Shown here piece after piece: positions 33,309 through 44,700 of a DNA stretch of 64,000 nucleotides (the stretch's first letter is position 1; each line of letters opens with the position of its first letter). This DNA is from Pelodera strongyloides (lineage: Eukaryota > Nematoda > Chromadorea > Rhabditida > Rhabditidae), in the NCBI GenBank assembly GCA_036852015.1, contig JAANDG010000139.1, positions 124,001-188,000 on the forward strand. Direction: 5' to 3'. A model generated the notes under the pieces. The model was not told where the DNA came from. It saw only the letters and a list, made by a program, of their open reading frames with translations, and did no database searches. The translations under genes were made by a program, and so were the position numbers.

Positions 33309-36300
33309 TTACTGGAACGAATACTGCAAGATAAACAGATACCGTGGAAACTTCTAAAGTCAAAGGTTTGCAATACAATACCCTATTGAAGATCCAAGAC
33401 TTATGAGAGAGCATTAGGTTATTTCTCAATTTTATTTACGAAAATCACAGAAATTAATATTAAACAATTAGGTAATTACCATAAATAGCTGAAGCAACCC
33501 ACCGAGAAACGTGTCCTTGTATTCCATCGTTTCCTTTTCTTCCTTCTCAACAACTTGAGGAAACTTGTTGTAAAGCTCCTGAAAAATAAACTACAAAAAA
33601 TGTCCAACAACATCGGATCGGGCACATATCTGGGTTTCTTGTAATGATCTGTTTTTGGTTTTCAAAAAAAAACGGGACATATCTGGGTTTCCACTTTCCT
33701 GTGAATAAATGGACCGTAATCACCACATGCGCAGTATACCTCACAATAACTTAGTGGTACAAACACTCAATAAAAGAAGTTAAGCTAACTGGTTAGAGAT
33801 CAAGTAATAGGAATAAAATAATTATAAATAGCTTTGTAAAATAAATATAAATAGCTTTGAGTTCACTTAAAATCATGAGCACTACCTGGAGTTTCTTCTC
33901 AAGAGCCGAGTGAGCAGTGTCCAGAACCTGGACACTCTTCAGAACTTCAGCGTGCTCCTTGTTCAAGTTCCTGAAAAGTACATTAAATCGGAATATAGTA
34001 CGATCGACGTTTTATCAGCCTAAACATGCTTTGCTTTGCTAGTGGGTGCTTACAGTTTGCGGATTATTATTTGAAGAAACTTGTGCGGCACACTAAATAT
34101 GAGTTTAAAGATGTTGACAAACAACTACAGAAAGAACAATCCAACGGAAAAAAGAGCGCGTCGATGCGCTAAAAGGCGGGGAATTCCTATTCGCGCACGT
34201 GTGGCACACGTTTGGTTGAAGCGTGGCGGGTGCGTCTAATACTCTAATGTTGCTCCTCCTAAGCACTAAAGTTCCGCCGCCCTGCTGTGGACGAAACCTC
34301 TCTTTCTATACAGACAAGTGTCAATGTGAATATACTAAGTATTAAATGAAAGACTCACTCGTACTCTTTCCTGTTCACGAAAGGGTTTTCTATCAATTTC
34401 ATCGCAGACAAACGATTTGAGAGAATCTGGAAGAATGATCTAGCGTCTTCAGTTTTATTTTCTCCAAAACAATTTGACCCACACATGAATTTACAACATC
34501 CACTGCATTCGCGTATGGATATGGAACATAACAAACGGCAAGAAACTTGTCTAGCGCTAGATAGGTACAGCTGGGTTTTCGATCTCAAGCTCCGCGCACT
34601 TTAGACTGACGTCGTTGCTTGCCATAGCCATTGCCAAAAGCACCTGGCAGGCTACCGTATTTCCCTACCTAAGATCTGCTCCCGGGAACCCTAAATGGGA
34701 CATACCTCAACGTATTTCTTAATATGGCATTGCGAATGGTTGTCAGTCATGCCAATATCGCAAGTTTTAGCCAAAATTTCCTCCGTACGACTGATATTCT
34801 AAAATAAACACATATGACATAGAATGGCCAACATCGATCAAAAGTTAACGAATAGGAAAATCAAAGACATGAACCTCATGCATAACTACATTAAGTAACT
34901 TTCCCTATGTGCAAAGTATAGTTTCTTCAGACGGTAGTACTTACACTTACATAATTAGTAAATATAAATGCTTTAATTCAAACATACCTTGAAGATCTCA
35001 AAACTACTGTAAGCGTGCGTTTTGTGGTGAACGATCACACAGTCAGAACAGACGAGACGGCCCGTGATTTGTATATCCTTGGCTTTGTCCTAAAAAAAGT
35101 CGCAAAATAAGAATGAAAGCCGGAAACTTCACTGAGATCTGATGAGTTGCGCGCCGTACCATTACGGGACACAAAATGCGCGCCGAAACGTTGCGGTAAA
35201 CACTTTCGACCCGCTTACTATAAGTTGTTTTATGTGTTTCGTTTGTGACAATCCGAATCCCTAAAGAGAAGATGGAGTATCGAATAATTCAACGTGGGAG
35301 AGAGCCCGATATAAAATACCGTACCTCGGCCTTGTGAAAATTGTCCACTTTTTTATCCGGCTCACAGCTCGCACACATTTGCATACGGCCGGGACAACGC
35401 GAGTAATTGCAATCGGTACACCTAAAAGGTATGCAATTGTGGAGATTCAGGACAATTATACCACCTATAAAACACACGCATCAGCAATGTGGACAAACGC
35501 CATCCGGAGTAAGTACGTACGAACACATAGAGTTTTCCCAATTGGGAGAACTTTTCTCTACGTATCGCTGATTCGTATGTTCTCCTCTCTCAACCTCAAC
35601 TCCCACTGGGAGCCTGGGAGCATATCCCAACGTTCTTCCGTATTATGGTCTTCCAGCAGCCATACACGTAGTACTTGTGATCACAGACATTTACCCAGCG
35701 ACTCTAGCATTTCAAGGAATGCTACGGCTACCACTCACTTGATATCATCCTTGTTGTGAACTTTTCCTCGGTTGATCGCATCGATAACGCCCATAATGGC
35801 ATAATTCTTGGGCGCGTCGTAGAATTTCTTCTGACAGAAAGGACACACAGCCGATTGGCCATTGGCTTTTGCGCTAAAAATCATGTATAATATATTGACA
35901 AATACGTGTGGCAGGATAGCCAATGCATCCGCCCAGCGCACTCTAATGGTCACAGGTCCTCCGAACAGTCCGAACCGCACTCGAACCATTTTATTGAGCG
36001 GCGACTACGCGAAAATATCGCGTTGACACCGATCATAAGTCATAAGTTCGAATCCCCGGCGTGTGCCAAGTTTTGTCTTTAATATATTCATAAAAGCAAC
36101 GAAACCCCGTCGGTTAGAATACGCTAAAAAGCACATGCTATCCCGCAATAACACAACGTAGAGTAGGTTTAGCAACAACAGCAAAAACACATACTTTTCG
36201 AGCATACGGGAAGCACAGGTAAGGCACAATGAATGGCCACAGGGCAGTAGGGTAGCAGCACTTGTGGCACCGGAAAACAAAATCATCATTACATATAGGA

Positions 36301-37030
36301 TCCAACTCTCATAAAAATAAGTGCAAGCGGTGCACCACGTCTAGCAAGTCTCAGTATACTCGTGGGCCTCAGGTGCAACATGTTCTCAGCTAGCTCCATT
36401 CTTCCGCGGGTAATCTTATTATATAAAAGAGTGACTGTAGCGTGCGCTAGCACTCACGTTACGGGCCGTAAAATTCGAATAAATTGTGCCGCTTTAGATA
36501 TAGAAGAGTGCCGCGGCTCAAATTTAGTATATTCTCATGGAAGAGAACGATATGTGTCATCATTCGTAAAGATTTTCATCTACGTTACAAACTTTCATAA
36601 GTATCGAAAGACGCCTACATAGGAAACGGAAAACACCAAAAAAACACGGAACATGACCATCGAAAAACGCGCTCATGATCCGTGTTTTTTCGATCATAAT
36701 CGACGATTTTCTTATGTATTATTTTTCAGCTTTTGGTAAAAACCCGTGTTTTTTTGGTGCAGACACCAAATAAGCACGGAACTTGGTCGAAAAAAAAAAC
36801 GGATCATCAGTGATCGGTGTTTATTTGGAGCATGTTCGGGTTTTTCGTTGTGTTTTTTCACAAAACCCGTGTTTTTTTCGTGTTTCCGTTTTCCTGTGTC
36901 AGGCGGGGTAGCCGGCTGGTATAAAATAAACAGGAAGCTTACTGTATGGATTGTTACAGATGCTGCAGAAGGCACAGGCCGATTCCACTGATTCCATCTG
37001 ATCGAAAACCTCTTCAATAATGGCCGGCAT
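33309..37030 (-). CDS. RING finger / B-box / coiled-coil (TRIM-like) protein
   Basis: Minus-strand exons: 37030-36943, about 36274-36195, 35873-35739, 35421-35325, 35089-34988, 34798-34706, 34426-34359, 33970-33886, 33578-33480, 33353-33309; about 300 residues. The RING is C3HC4 spread over three exons: FCSICNN, then LPCGHSLCLTC, then CPFC, followed by FYDAPKNYA. Two Cys/His clusters follow (CTDC...CASC and CSDCVIVHHKTH), B-box-like, then a charged region (NKEHAEVLKSVQVLDTAHS) likely to form a coiled coil. By family this is probably an E3 ubiquitin ligase; the substrate is unknown. TTTCTAG 5 nt before the ATG is a candidate trans-splice acceptor. Oddity: exon 1 ends in phase 1, and no AG fits the next RING exon in frame, so a mini-exon or a sequence error is likely in 36275-36942. 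That intron also holds two repeats. Confidence 0.8.
36411..36620 (+). mobile_element. Family K repeat, right-arm type, copy 2
   Basis: TTATTATATAAAAGAGTGAC to AAGTATCGAAAGACGCC, matching 50660-50870. In the first intron of the RING gene. Confidence 0.75.
36621..36895. mobile_element. Family J palindromic MITE
   Basis: Ends AGGAAACGGAAAACAC and GTGTTTCCGTTTTCCT. The interior repeats AAACCCGTGTTTTTTT and AAGCACGGAA in both orientations. Confidence 0.75.
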
Positions 37031-37035
37031 ATTGC

Positions 37036-38750
37036 CTAGAAAGGGGATTCGTATATGAAAACGAAGAATAACAATAATGGCACGCATAAAAATCGGGTAA
37101 GACATCAAGAAAACAAAAAGTAGTCCTATTTTTTCTATGGAAAGGATACTCAATACTCAATACTCAGTAACTTGCGACAAATAGCAGGTTTTTCGCGGCG
37201 CCGTTATAGTTTCACGTTGGATGCAAAGTTTACATAACTGTAGCACGAAACTGGCGCTTTACAGTCAGCTATGCGATGTCAACGCTGAATGAACTCTTGG
37301 CCTATTGCTTTGTCATTCTTGAGTGAAAGTTATATTCAATCAATACTCGCGCTGCGCATCAGCTACGCAGGGAGTGTATGAGTAGTATCAACCAGCCCCG
37401 CTGCCCCGCCCACTCTCGTTGGCTGAACTAATCAATAAGTTGAGGCACTGGCATGAAATACGGTATGACTGAATTAGAATACTGTAAGACACAGGGGACA
37501 AGCAATTAAGAGGAGCCCTCTACAGACCTACCTAGCACCTATGTACAAGCAACAAGGGCAAATTGCTATTAAAACGTATCTTACACTTACAGTACATAAT
37601 TAATTTCTTATATCAATTTGATCAAATGAAAGCGCTCTGTCAACGCTGGAATTCGGATTTAAAACAAGTGATGGTCAGAGATAATTATTTTTAAAGATGA
37701 TTCCCCGAAAGACGTTCCCACGAGTGTAAAAGGTCAAGCTACGCACCCCTAATGTATCACTACACAAAAAGTGAATAATAAGAAGCGTGGGAAAATTAGC
37801 AAAAAGAGTGCAAGATCTCCGCGCTATCACATCTAAACTCAAGAAAACTCATTTGTTAGTCAGAATTTGAATTAGTGAAAATATCTTCGAATATAATAGT
37901 CTAACAACCTGGGCTCACCTTTTTTGCAGACAATTTCCATACGCGGCGCGCCTCTTCACGCTAGTTATTCGCCGCGATAATCTGGCACACGAACTCGCGG
38001 AGAGGAACTCGACTGACTTGGACGGCGCCAAAAGATCGCTAGCTCAGGAACAGTGACTAGATTGAATCTTAACAAAAACTTATATAAGTTGCTTCCCAAA
38101 CTTCCCATGATAAAGCTGTGCACTACCGTCGTAGCACGGAGAAACTATGGTAAAGCACTTTCACCTTTTCTGAACAAAGTTTCTATAAAACGTAATATCA
38201 TAAATCGTTGCGCAACGCTTCTTTCCCAAACAACCATTTTATGTGAACAATAATTATTTATTCATGTTTTAACATAGTGCTAAAGGAATAACAGTCGACA
38301 AAAGAAAAAAACTCGAGAGCATTCGGTATAACAATAAACAACAAGATTGCTTCTGAACAAATAAATAGTGTAATACAACTCCCTTAACACAACACTTCGG
38401 GATCATGAGACCATTTTACTATTTCACAATAATTTAACAAAACGTAAACCTCTGACTCAAAACTCAAGGTCAAACAAGAAGAGAAGGAACGATAAAAAAA
38501 ATTAACATAGGATCCCTAATCCGCCACAACTTCGCCATCGCCAAATGTTCGCGAGTCAAAGGCCCGAGCCTGGCGCAAATCCGGCGGCGCCAAAATAATA
38601 AATAAAAGACGGTTTCAGACTCTAGAAAAGACTCAAAGACAAAATAGAGATGGAGAGAGAGTCGAGAAAGCCAGCCAAATATAAAGATAGAGAGAGAGAG
38701 AGAGGAAGAGACAATATAAAGGGACAGAGAGAGGAAGAGAGAGAGACTCC
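37036..38750. other. Intergenic between RING gene and sf3a3
   Basis: No supported exon. A GA-rich run occupies about 38640-38745, immediately after the sf3a3 stop codon. An AATAAA on the minus strand lies near 38260. The rest is AT-rich with nothing recognised. The two genes share a strand, but about 1.7 kb between them argues against an operon. Confidence 0.5.
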
Positions 38751-41700
38751 CTAAAGCAGTCCCTGTCTCTTCAAGTCCTCAAACGTTCTCCTATTGACCA
38801 CATTGCCAGCCGAATCCTCAAATTCTTCATCATGTTCGGGGTTCCATTTCAATGATTCCTTCTCCTTCTTGATCTTGTTCCACAGAGCCAGAGCCTCTGC
38901 GATCTGTAATGATAAGTTGAAGGTTGAAACATACGCAAACATGAGTCCATAAGATAAGATATGGAACCGAGGCAAGTGGATTAGTAGATACGGTAAGGGA
39001 AGGCTGATTCATCATCAGTATAATCAACTCCATGGAGTGCAGTAGCCAGTTTGTATATCACAGTAACCGCCTTATTGTTAGTGAAATGACGACATAAATG
39101 GTGGATACTATGTGGGACTAGAGTTAGGTCGTGCGACTCTATATTAGGTCACTATATGTTACTACGTGGGCACATACACCAATATATCCGCACTGCCCCC
39201 CCCCCCAATATCTGAATCACCATACAATTGCCAACATTACCAAATAAAGAAACACCAACCTTTGTAATGTTGGCAAAGTGTGCAGTGTTCGGAATTCCTA
39301 GACAACGCATACTGTGCGAATGACGCCATTCCTGAAAATTAATACTGTTCGCGATTGAAAATTAAAATTAATAATTTAGGGCACGGATGCATATTGCGCA
39401 CTGCAACGGGGAAGGGTTGCAAGGTTATTTAAAGAAGTTGCTTGACTCCCGATAAAGAACTAAAAAGAACCGCCATAAGCTACGCCACCAAATCCGGAAT
39501 CTAAGAAGTTACAAAGAACAGAAAAAAAACATTAATCTACCGTGAAATGCCTCTGGAAAGCCTTTGGTCCCTTGTACGTTTGATTTCCACAAATCTCACA
39601 CTGATAACTGATATTGAGTCCATGGAGCTTGTACAACCAGTAGGGGATCGGCTTGCCATCCCAGCTAGAAAACAGAAAACATAAACAAAGTTAGAAACCA
39701 GCGAACAATCACTCAAATCAAACGAGTAAAATCGTATCCCCAACCCACAGGAAGAGTGTAAGCTCAATTTAGAATTAAAAACACATACTACACATTATTA
39801 CTGTTACTAAGGTAACTAAGGTATATTGTAGCGCACAGAAATAATACCAATTAGTCCAGTCAACGACCGAATATGTGTTCGACCCTTATTTTATGTCAAT
39901 GCATATCAAGCTAGTTAGAATATGGCGATACATCCATCTTAAAACTAAACCTGCCACATTTTCAAGTGAAGCTGAAGCCTCACGCTCCTAGGCTCCTCCG
40001 TAAGCTCATATATCCTACCTACGCTAACGATAACCCAAGCCCTAAGCTACCGCAACGTACACTAACAACCACAATAAAGGTAAATCCCTACCCTAGAGGT
40101 AAATTCTTGGGATTGTAGGGTACCGAATCGTCCTCTTCTGGGTCACTGTCCAGTTCCACCTCCTCTTCTTCGTCGGAACCTTCTGAACAAGAAAACAAAT
40201 GTGATAAAATAAAGAAACAAATCCGAAAAATAGGCAAATATTTGGCTTATTGGATAATACACCACAGACACCCGGACACCACTGGACACCTTCAGCTAAA
40301 CATGCGCCAATTTCATATCTCATTAGCATATTTACATTGTGGACTTAGATTATTGATTATTAATCTTAACAAAATACTTCATTTTCGTGGGGTGTCCATT
40401 GTGTATTATCCAATAGGCCCATATTTGCAAAACTTGAAATGCCTGACACCATTACCTACACATTACGCTTGATTTCCACTGTTTTATTATCAAATCACAT
40501 GTTTGCTAAGCAACGACAACACGACGAGTTATATATTACTTTCTTTTCATCATTACATTGTGATGCACACCCTGTGGTGTTATCTAATAAATAAATAAAT
40601 AAATAAATATGATAATTAGCTTCGAAAATCAGGTCATACCAAGTACGCCACTAGCTATATAATGCAGTGGATCCAAGTAAAAACCCCAAGCTAGGGGTTC
40701 CACTGTTCCACATATGACATTATTAAGTATTCATTAAAGCCAAAGCTCTGCGATACCTTCACAAATGAGTGGAAGCCATAGTAAAATATTACTATGGTAC
40801 GTATGGCTCCGAAGATACGAAATAAATAATTCTGAAAACTCTGACCTCCTACAGCTCTAGCCTGTTTCCTCTCCACATTCTCGCGTGTGGCCTCACGCTC
40901 CTCCAGAAGCATGCCGGCAAGACTGTAAAGCACCAATGTACAAATACGGTGCAAAAAAGGGATTACTAATAATTAAACTAGATCGTTATATTAATTTGGA
41001 TCAATACACGCTTTCAAGTGCAAAACACTGACAGATTTGTCGAGAGCGCACTAAAAACTTTTAGTAGGGCGCACTAAAAACTCAAGATCTAACATCCGAA
41101 ATACTAACTAGTACTACCTAAGCTCAGCTACGGGAAAACATCGTGATTTTGTGATTTGCAATACCGAATTACCTACTGCGTGGTCAACTGTCAACTACAA
41201 TTCCTATATTCTTGAAAAAATTGTAAAATTGTATAAAACAAGCCTAACGTACTAAAACGTGATCATTATATCTTATCGATTAGTAGCCCAAATTAATTAA
41301 AGCGAAATACCGGTCGGTTTTTGAAACACATCGAGTACATCATGTTATGCAGCAGCCTATGCAAATGCACATAAATATAATAAAAAAAGCTAAATTCGAA
41401 CAAATTAGCATAAATCCGTAAGGATTCAGTTGTCCACGATGAGTTTCAAAAACCGGCCTGTATTTCGCTTTAAAAGAAAATAATCAATAAATACACTACT
41501 CGACTCACGTTTTGATTTGCATTTCCAACTTGGCCAGATGCTTGTTCCTCATATTCTCCTTTTCCTTCTCTCCGTCAGTTTTCGAAAGAGCCGCCTTCTC
41601 CAGATCACTCAGTTTGTGATTCTTTGTCGCATAGAGACGTCCAGCGCGCTCCTTCAACGTTCTACAAGCAAACATGTATGTGTAGTTCAATATTAATACC

Positions 41701-44700
41701 ATCTAAATGCATATTATAGACGTTATTATCTATTATCTAAGTAATATTATAGAGGGTGCTTAGATCCAGCACGCGCCTTCAAAGTTCTACAAGCAAACAT
41801 AACATGTATACATATGTGGTTCAGCACTAAGGCAACTAATATATTTATTGGCTAAATAACATTAGTGAACACACTTAGATTATAACCAACATAAAGCAAA
41901 ACTTCGATTGATAAATGATACTCCTACTCCGCATCCGTACTTCACTAACTACCTATGTTTTATCCTACGATTTCATTCAGACTCGACGAAAAAAACGCAT
42001 CACGAATCACGACAAGCCGGCTGCTTTCAAAAATAAAACATGCCAAGCTGCAATTCCACTTCCCACTTCCCACATACCATGCGTAACATTGCACACAAAA
42101 AGGGAAGAATAAAACAATGTCTATGCAAAGACTAACCCTCCACATTTCAGTCCAAGTGCTTGCAAAGCGCTCTTTAATCGTTCGAGTCCCAAACTCTCCA
42201 GTTCTTCTTGGGCATTCACGGCAGAGAGGTCCAGAGGAACGGCCGCCTGACCAGCCATCGAACCCTAAAAGGAGGTGGTGAGAATTGGGCACAATGAAGA
42301 AACATAGCTTTTTCTAGAGTACAATATATTGTATGTGAAATAAATTTCGGTTGAATTTTTCGGGGTATCTTTGGAGCTTAAAGCAAATGCACTCCGTATG
42401 TCATATCAATGTGGTTTCCCATTGTTGTGCGCTAGGGAAAACAAGGTACTGATTGCGTGCAAACTTGGCGAGTGTAGGAAAAGTACCGGTACCGGTGCCA
42501 AGCTGACGGTCCGCACCCAAAAACGCCACAATTTTCTTTGGTGCCGCCACTTTACACACTATGTAATATCGCAATGTTTCACTCCAATATTGAATACGCT
42601 GCGCTTGCGATGATACGATATTAGCATCTCTAAGTAAGGGCGCATTCGAGATGGACATTTCCGGAAAAGAAACAGAAAACTTTTGGTTCGAGATGGATTT
42701 CACCAGAAAATAATGCGATTGCTACGCATACACATGCAAATGATCGATTGATTTTAATTTCAATTACGGTACAATTGCATTTTCGACAATTATTTTGCGT
42801 GTATTATTTTTTTTCTCGGTGTCCATCTCGAACCACTTTTTTCTTTTCTTTTCCGGAAAATGTCCATCTCGAATGCGCCCTAAATGTTTGCAGTTTGCGT
42901 GAATGAATTAGCATCTCTCGTTCAAGTTTCGCGTGAATGAGATGCTCTAACTCTAACATATGAGAGCTAAGCGAAATCCTAAACCCGTGAAGTAATATTA
43001 TGGAATTTCGGCACATTTGCTTGGCACTCGTTTTTTACTAGTAAGTCTGGTCAGCTAAGACTGGTAAGTCTGGTCAGCTAAGACTGGTAAGTCTGGTCAG
43101 CTAAGACTGGTAAGTCTGGTCAGCTAAGACTGGTAAGTCTGGTCAGCTAAGACTGGTAAGTCTGGTCAGCTAAGACTGGTAAGTCTGGTCAGCTAAGACT
43201 GGTAAGTCTGGTCAGCTAAGACTGGTAAGTCTGGTCTGCTAAGACTGGTAAGTCTGGTAGGCACAGCACGGTAGGCACAAAGTACAAATAAAGACATGCG
43301 TTGTTATATTACACTGGGTACTAGACGACTCCTCTCAATCCCCTCATACCGAGGTCGGATATATCCTCGGTGGCAAATACAACAAAAACTACAAAAAAGT
43401 CTACAAACTACAAACTACAAAAACGCTAAATAAAAAGCGTCTACCTTTTGTTGACTCCATCCAGGTACTCCTCCTTGATCCCATAGACGTTCCACGTCGG
43501 CATCAGCCTAAATTGGTTTGATTTATTGTCCATAGTATAAACTTCGCTTAACACCATTACGACCGTAGCAAATCCATAAGATCTCCGTAAAGCTACTAAT
43601 GACCCAATACGGAAAGTATGGCTTCTTTCTACACCAAAACAAAATAAGTTCTCGCAATGAAAGTTTGTAAGCACCGCATAGTTTGCGTTGCGTCTTGCAA
43701 TCAAGGAATCAAAGACATAATTTGAACCAGAAAGGCTTTTCAATCGCATTGGTTTATACATAGTTTTCGCCGTTAGTTATAATACTAAATCATTTATTCC
43801 AGCTAAGAAGAAATAAAGTTACAGAGGCAGCCACAATGAAGAGAGCTTAAAAAAATTAAAAAAAAACGTTGCTAATGGGCAAACCTTATCCATCTCGTCC
43901 AAAACATCCAGAACGGGCCTGGTTCTTTGTATAAAACTGACAAAATAGTCCTTGAGCGTCTGTAAACAGTATTTATTGAATAAAAACAATATCCAGCACA
44001 CTGTAAATGGTCGGAACCGTTCGTACCACAATAGTTAAGGCATTTCGTACCACAATACTTAAAGCATTGCAGTACTACGACATTTTCCTACCCTTTATCT
44101 TTATAATACGAAGTTACGAAGAATACTGCGCATATAAATAAAACTAGTACAACAATTACTTAGGTCAGTGTTATAGTGTTATACGTGTCTGTATTATTAT
44201 TTTTATGTTCCTTATAACCAAATGTAGTAAAGCAGTTGTTACACCACTCAGACCACTAAACTCATAACTAAATAACTTTAACCACTCTGCTTAAGTGTAT
44301 GTTTCAATAAAGTTTTATAACATTGGCACTTAACAAGTGAATCGATCGGATAGATATTTCTTTCGCTATCTTGACATTCGGAATATTACAATTCAAAAAT
44401 AAATAGGTTCGCATAGACTCCAGCGATTAGTTAACTTCAAAACTAAACTATATAAAACATCAAACTAGCTCTAACAAACAGCATCGCATAGCGAAAAAGC
44501 TTGCAAAAAAGAACGGTATGGCAAGGGGTTAGTGGGGTTGTGGAACGTGCACAAGCGCATCGGCATTAATATATTTTATGCAAAGCTTAGACGTAGTCTG
44601 ATCACATAGTTATTTCCGAATACAGTTGTCCAACATATGTTTCACAATCACAAACCCCCTGCATACCACTTTAACGATAAAACATTATGAACCATACCTG

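Noticed and set aside
35994..36072. tRNA-like string GTTCGAATCCCC in the RING gene intron
   Set aside because: A B-box match is present, but no D-arm, anticodon stem or acceptor pairing could be drawn.
43041..43258. CRISPR-like array
   Set aside because: The 23-bp units are contiguous with no spacers, in a eukaryotic intron; it is a minisatellite.
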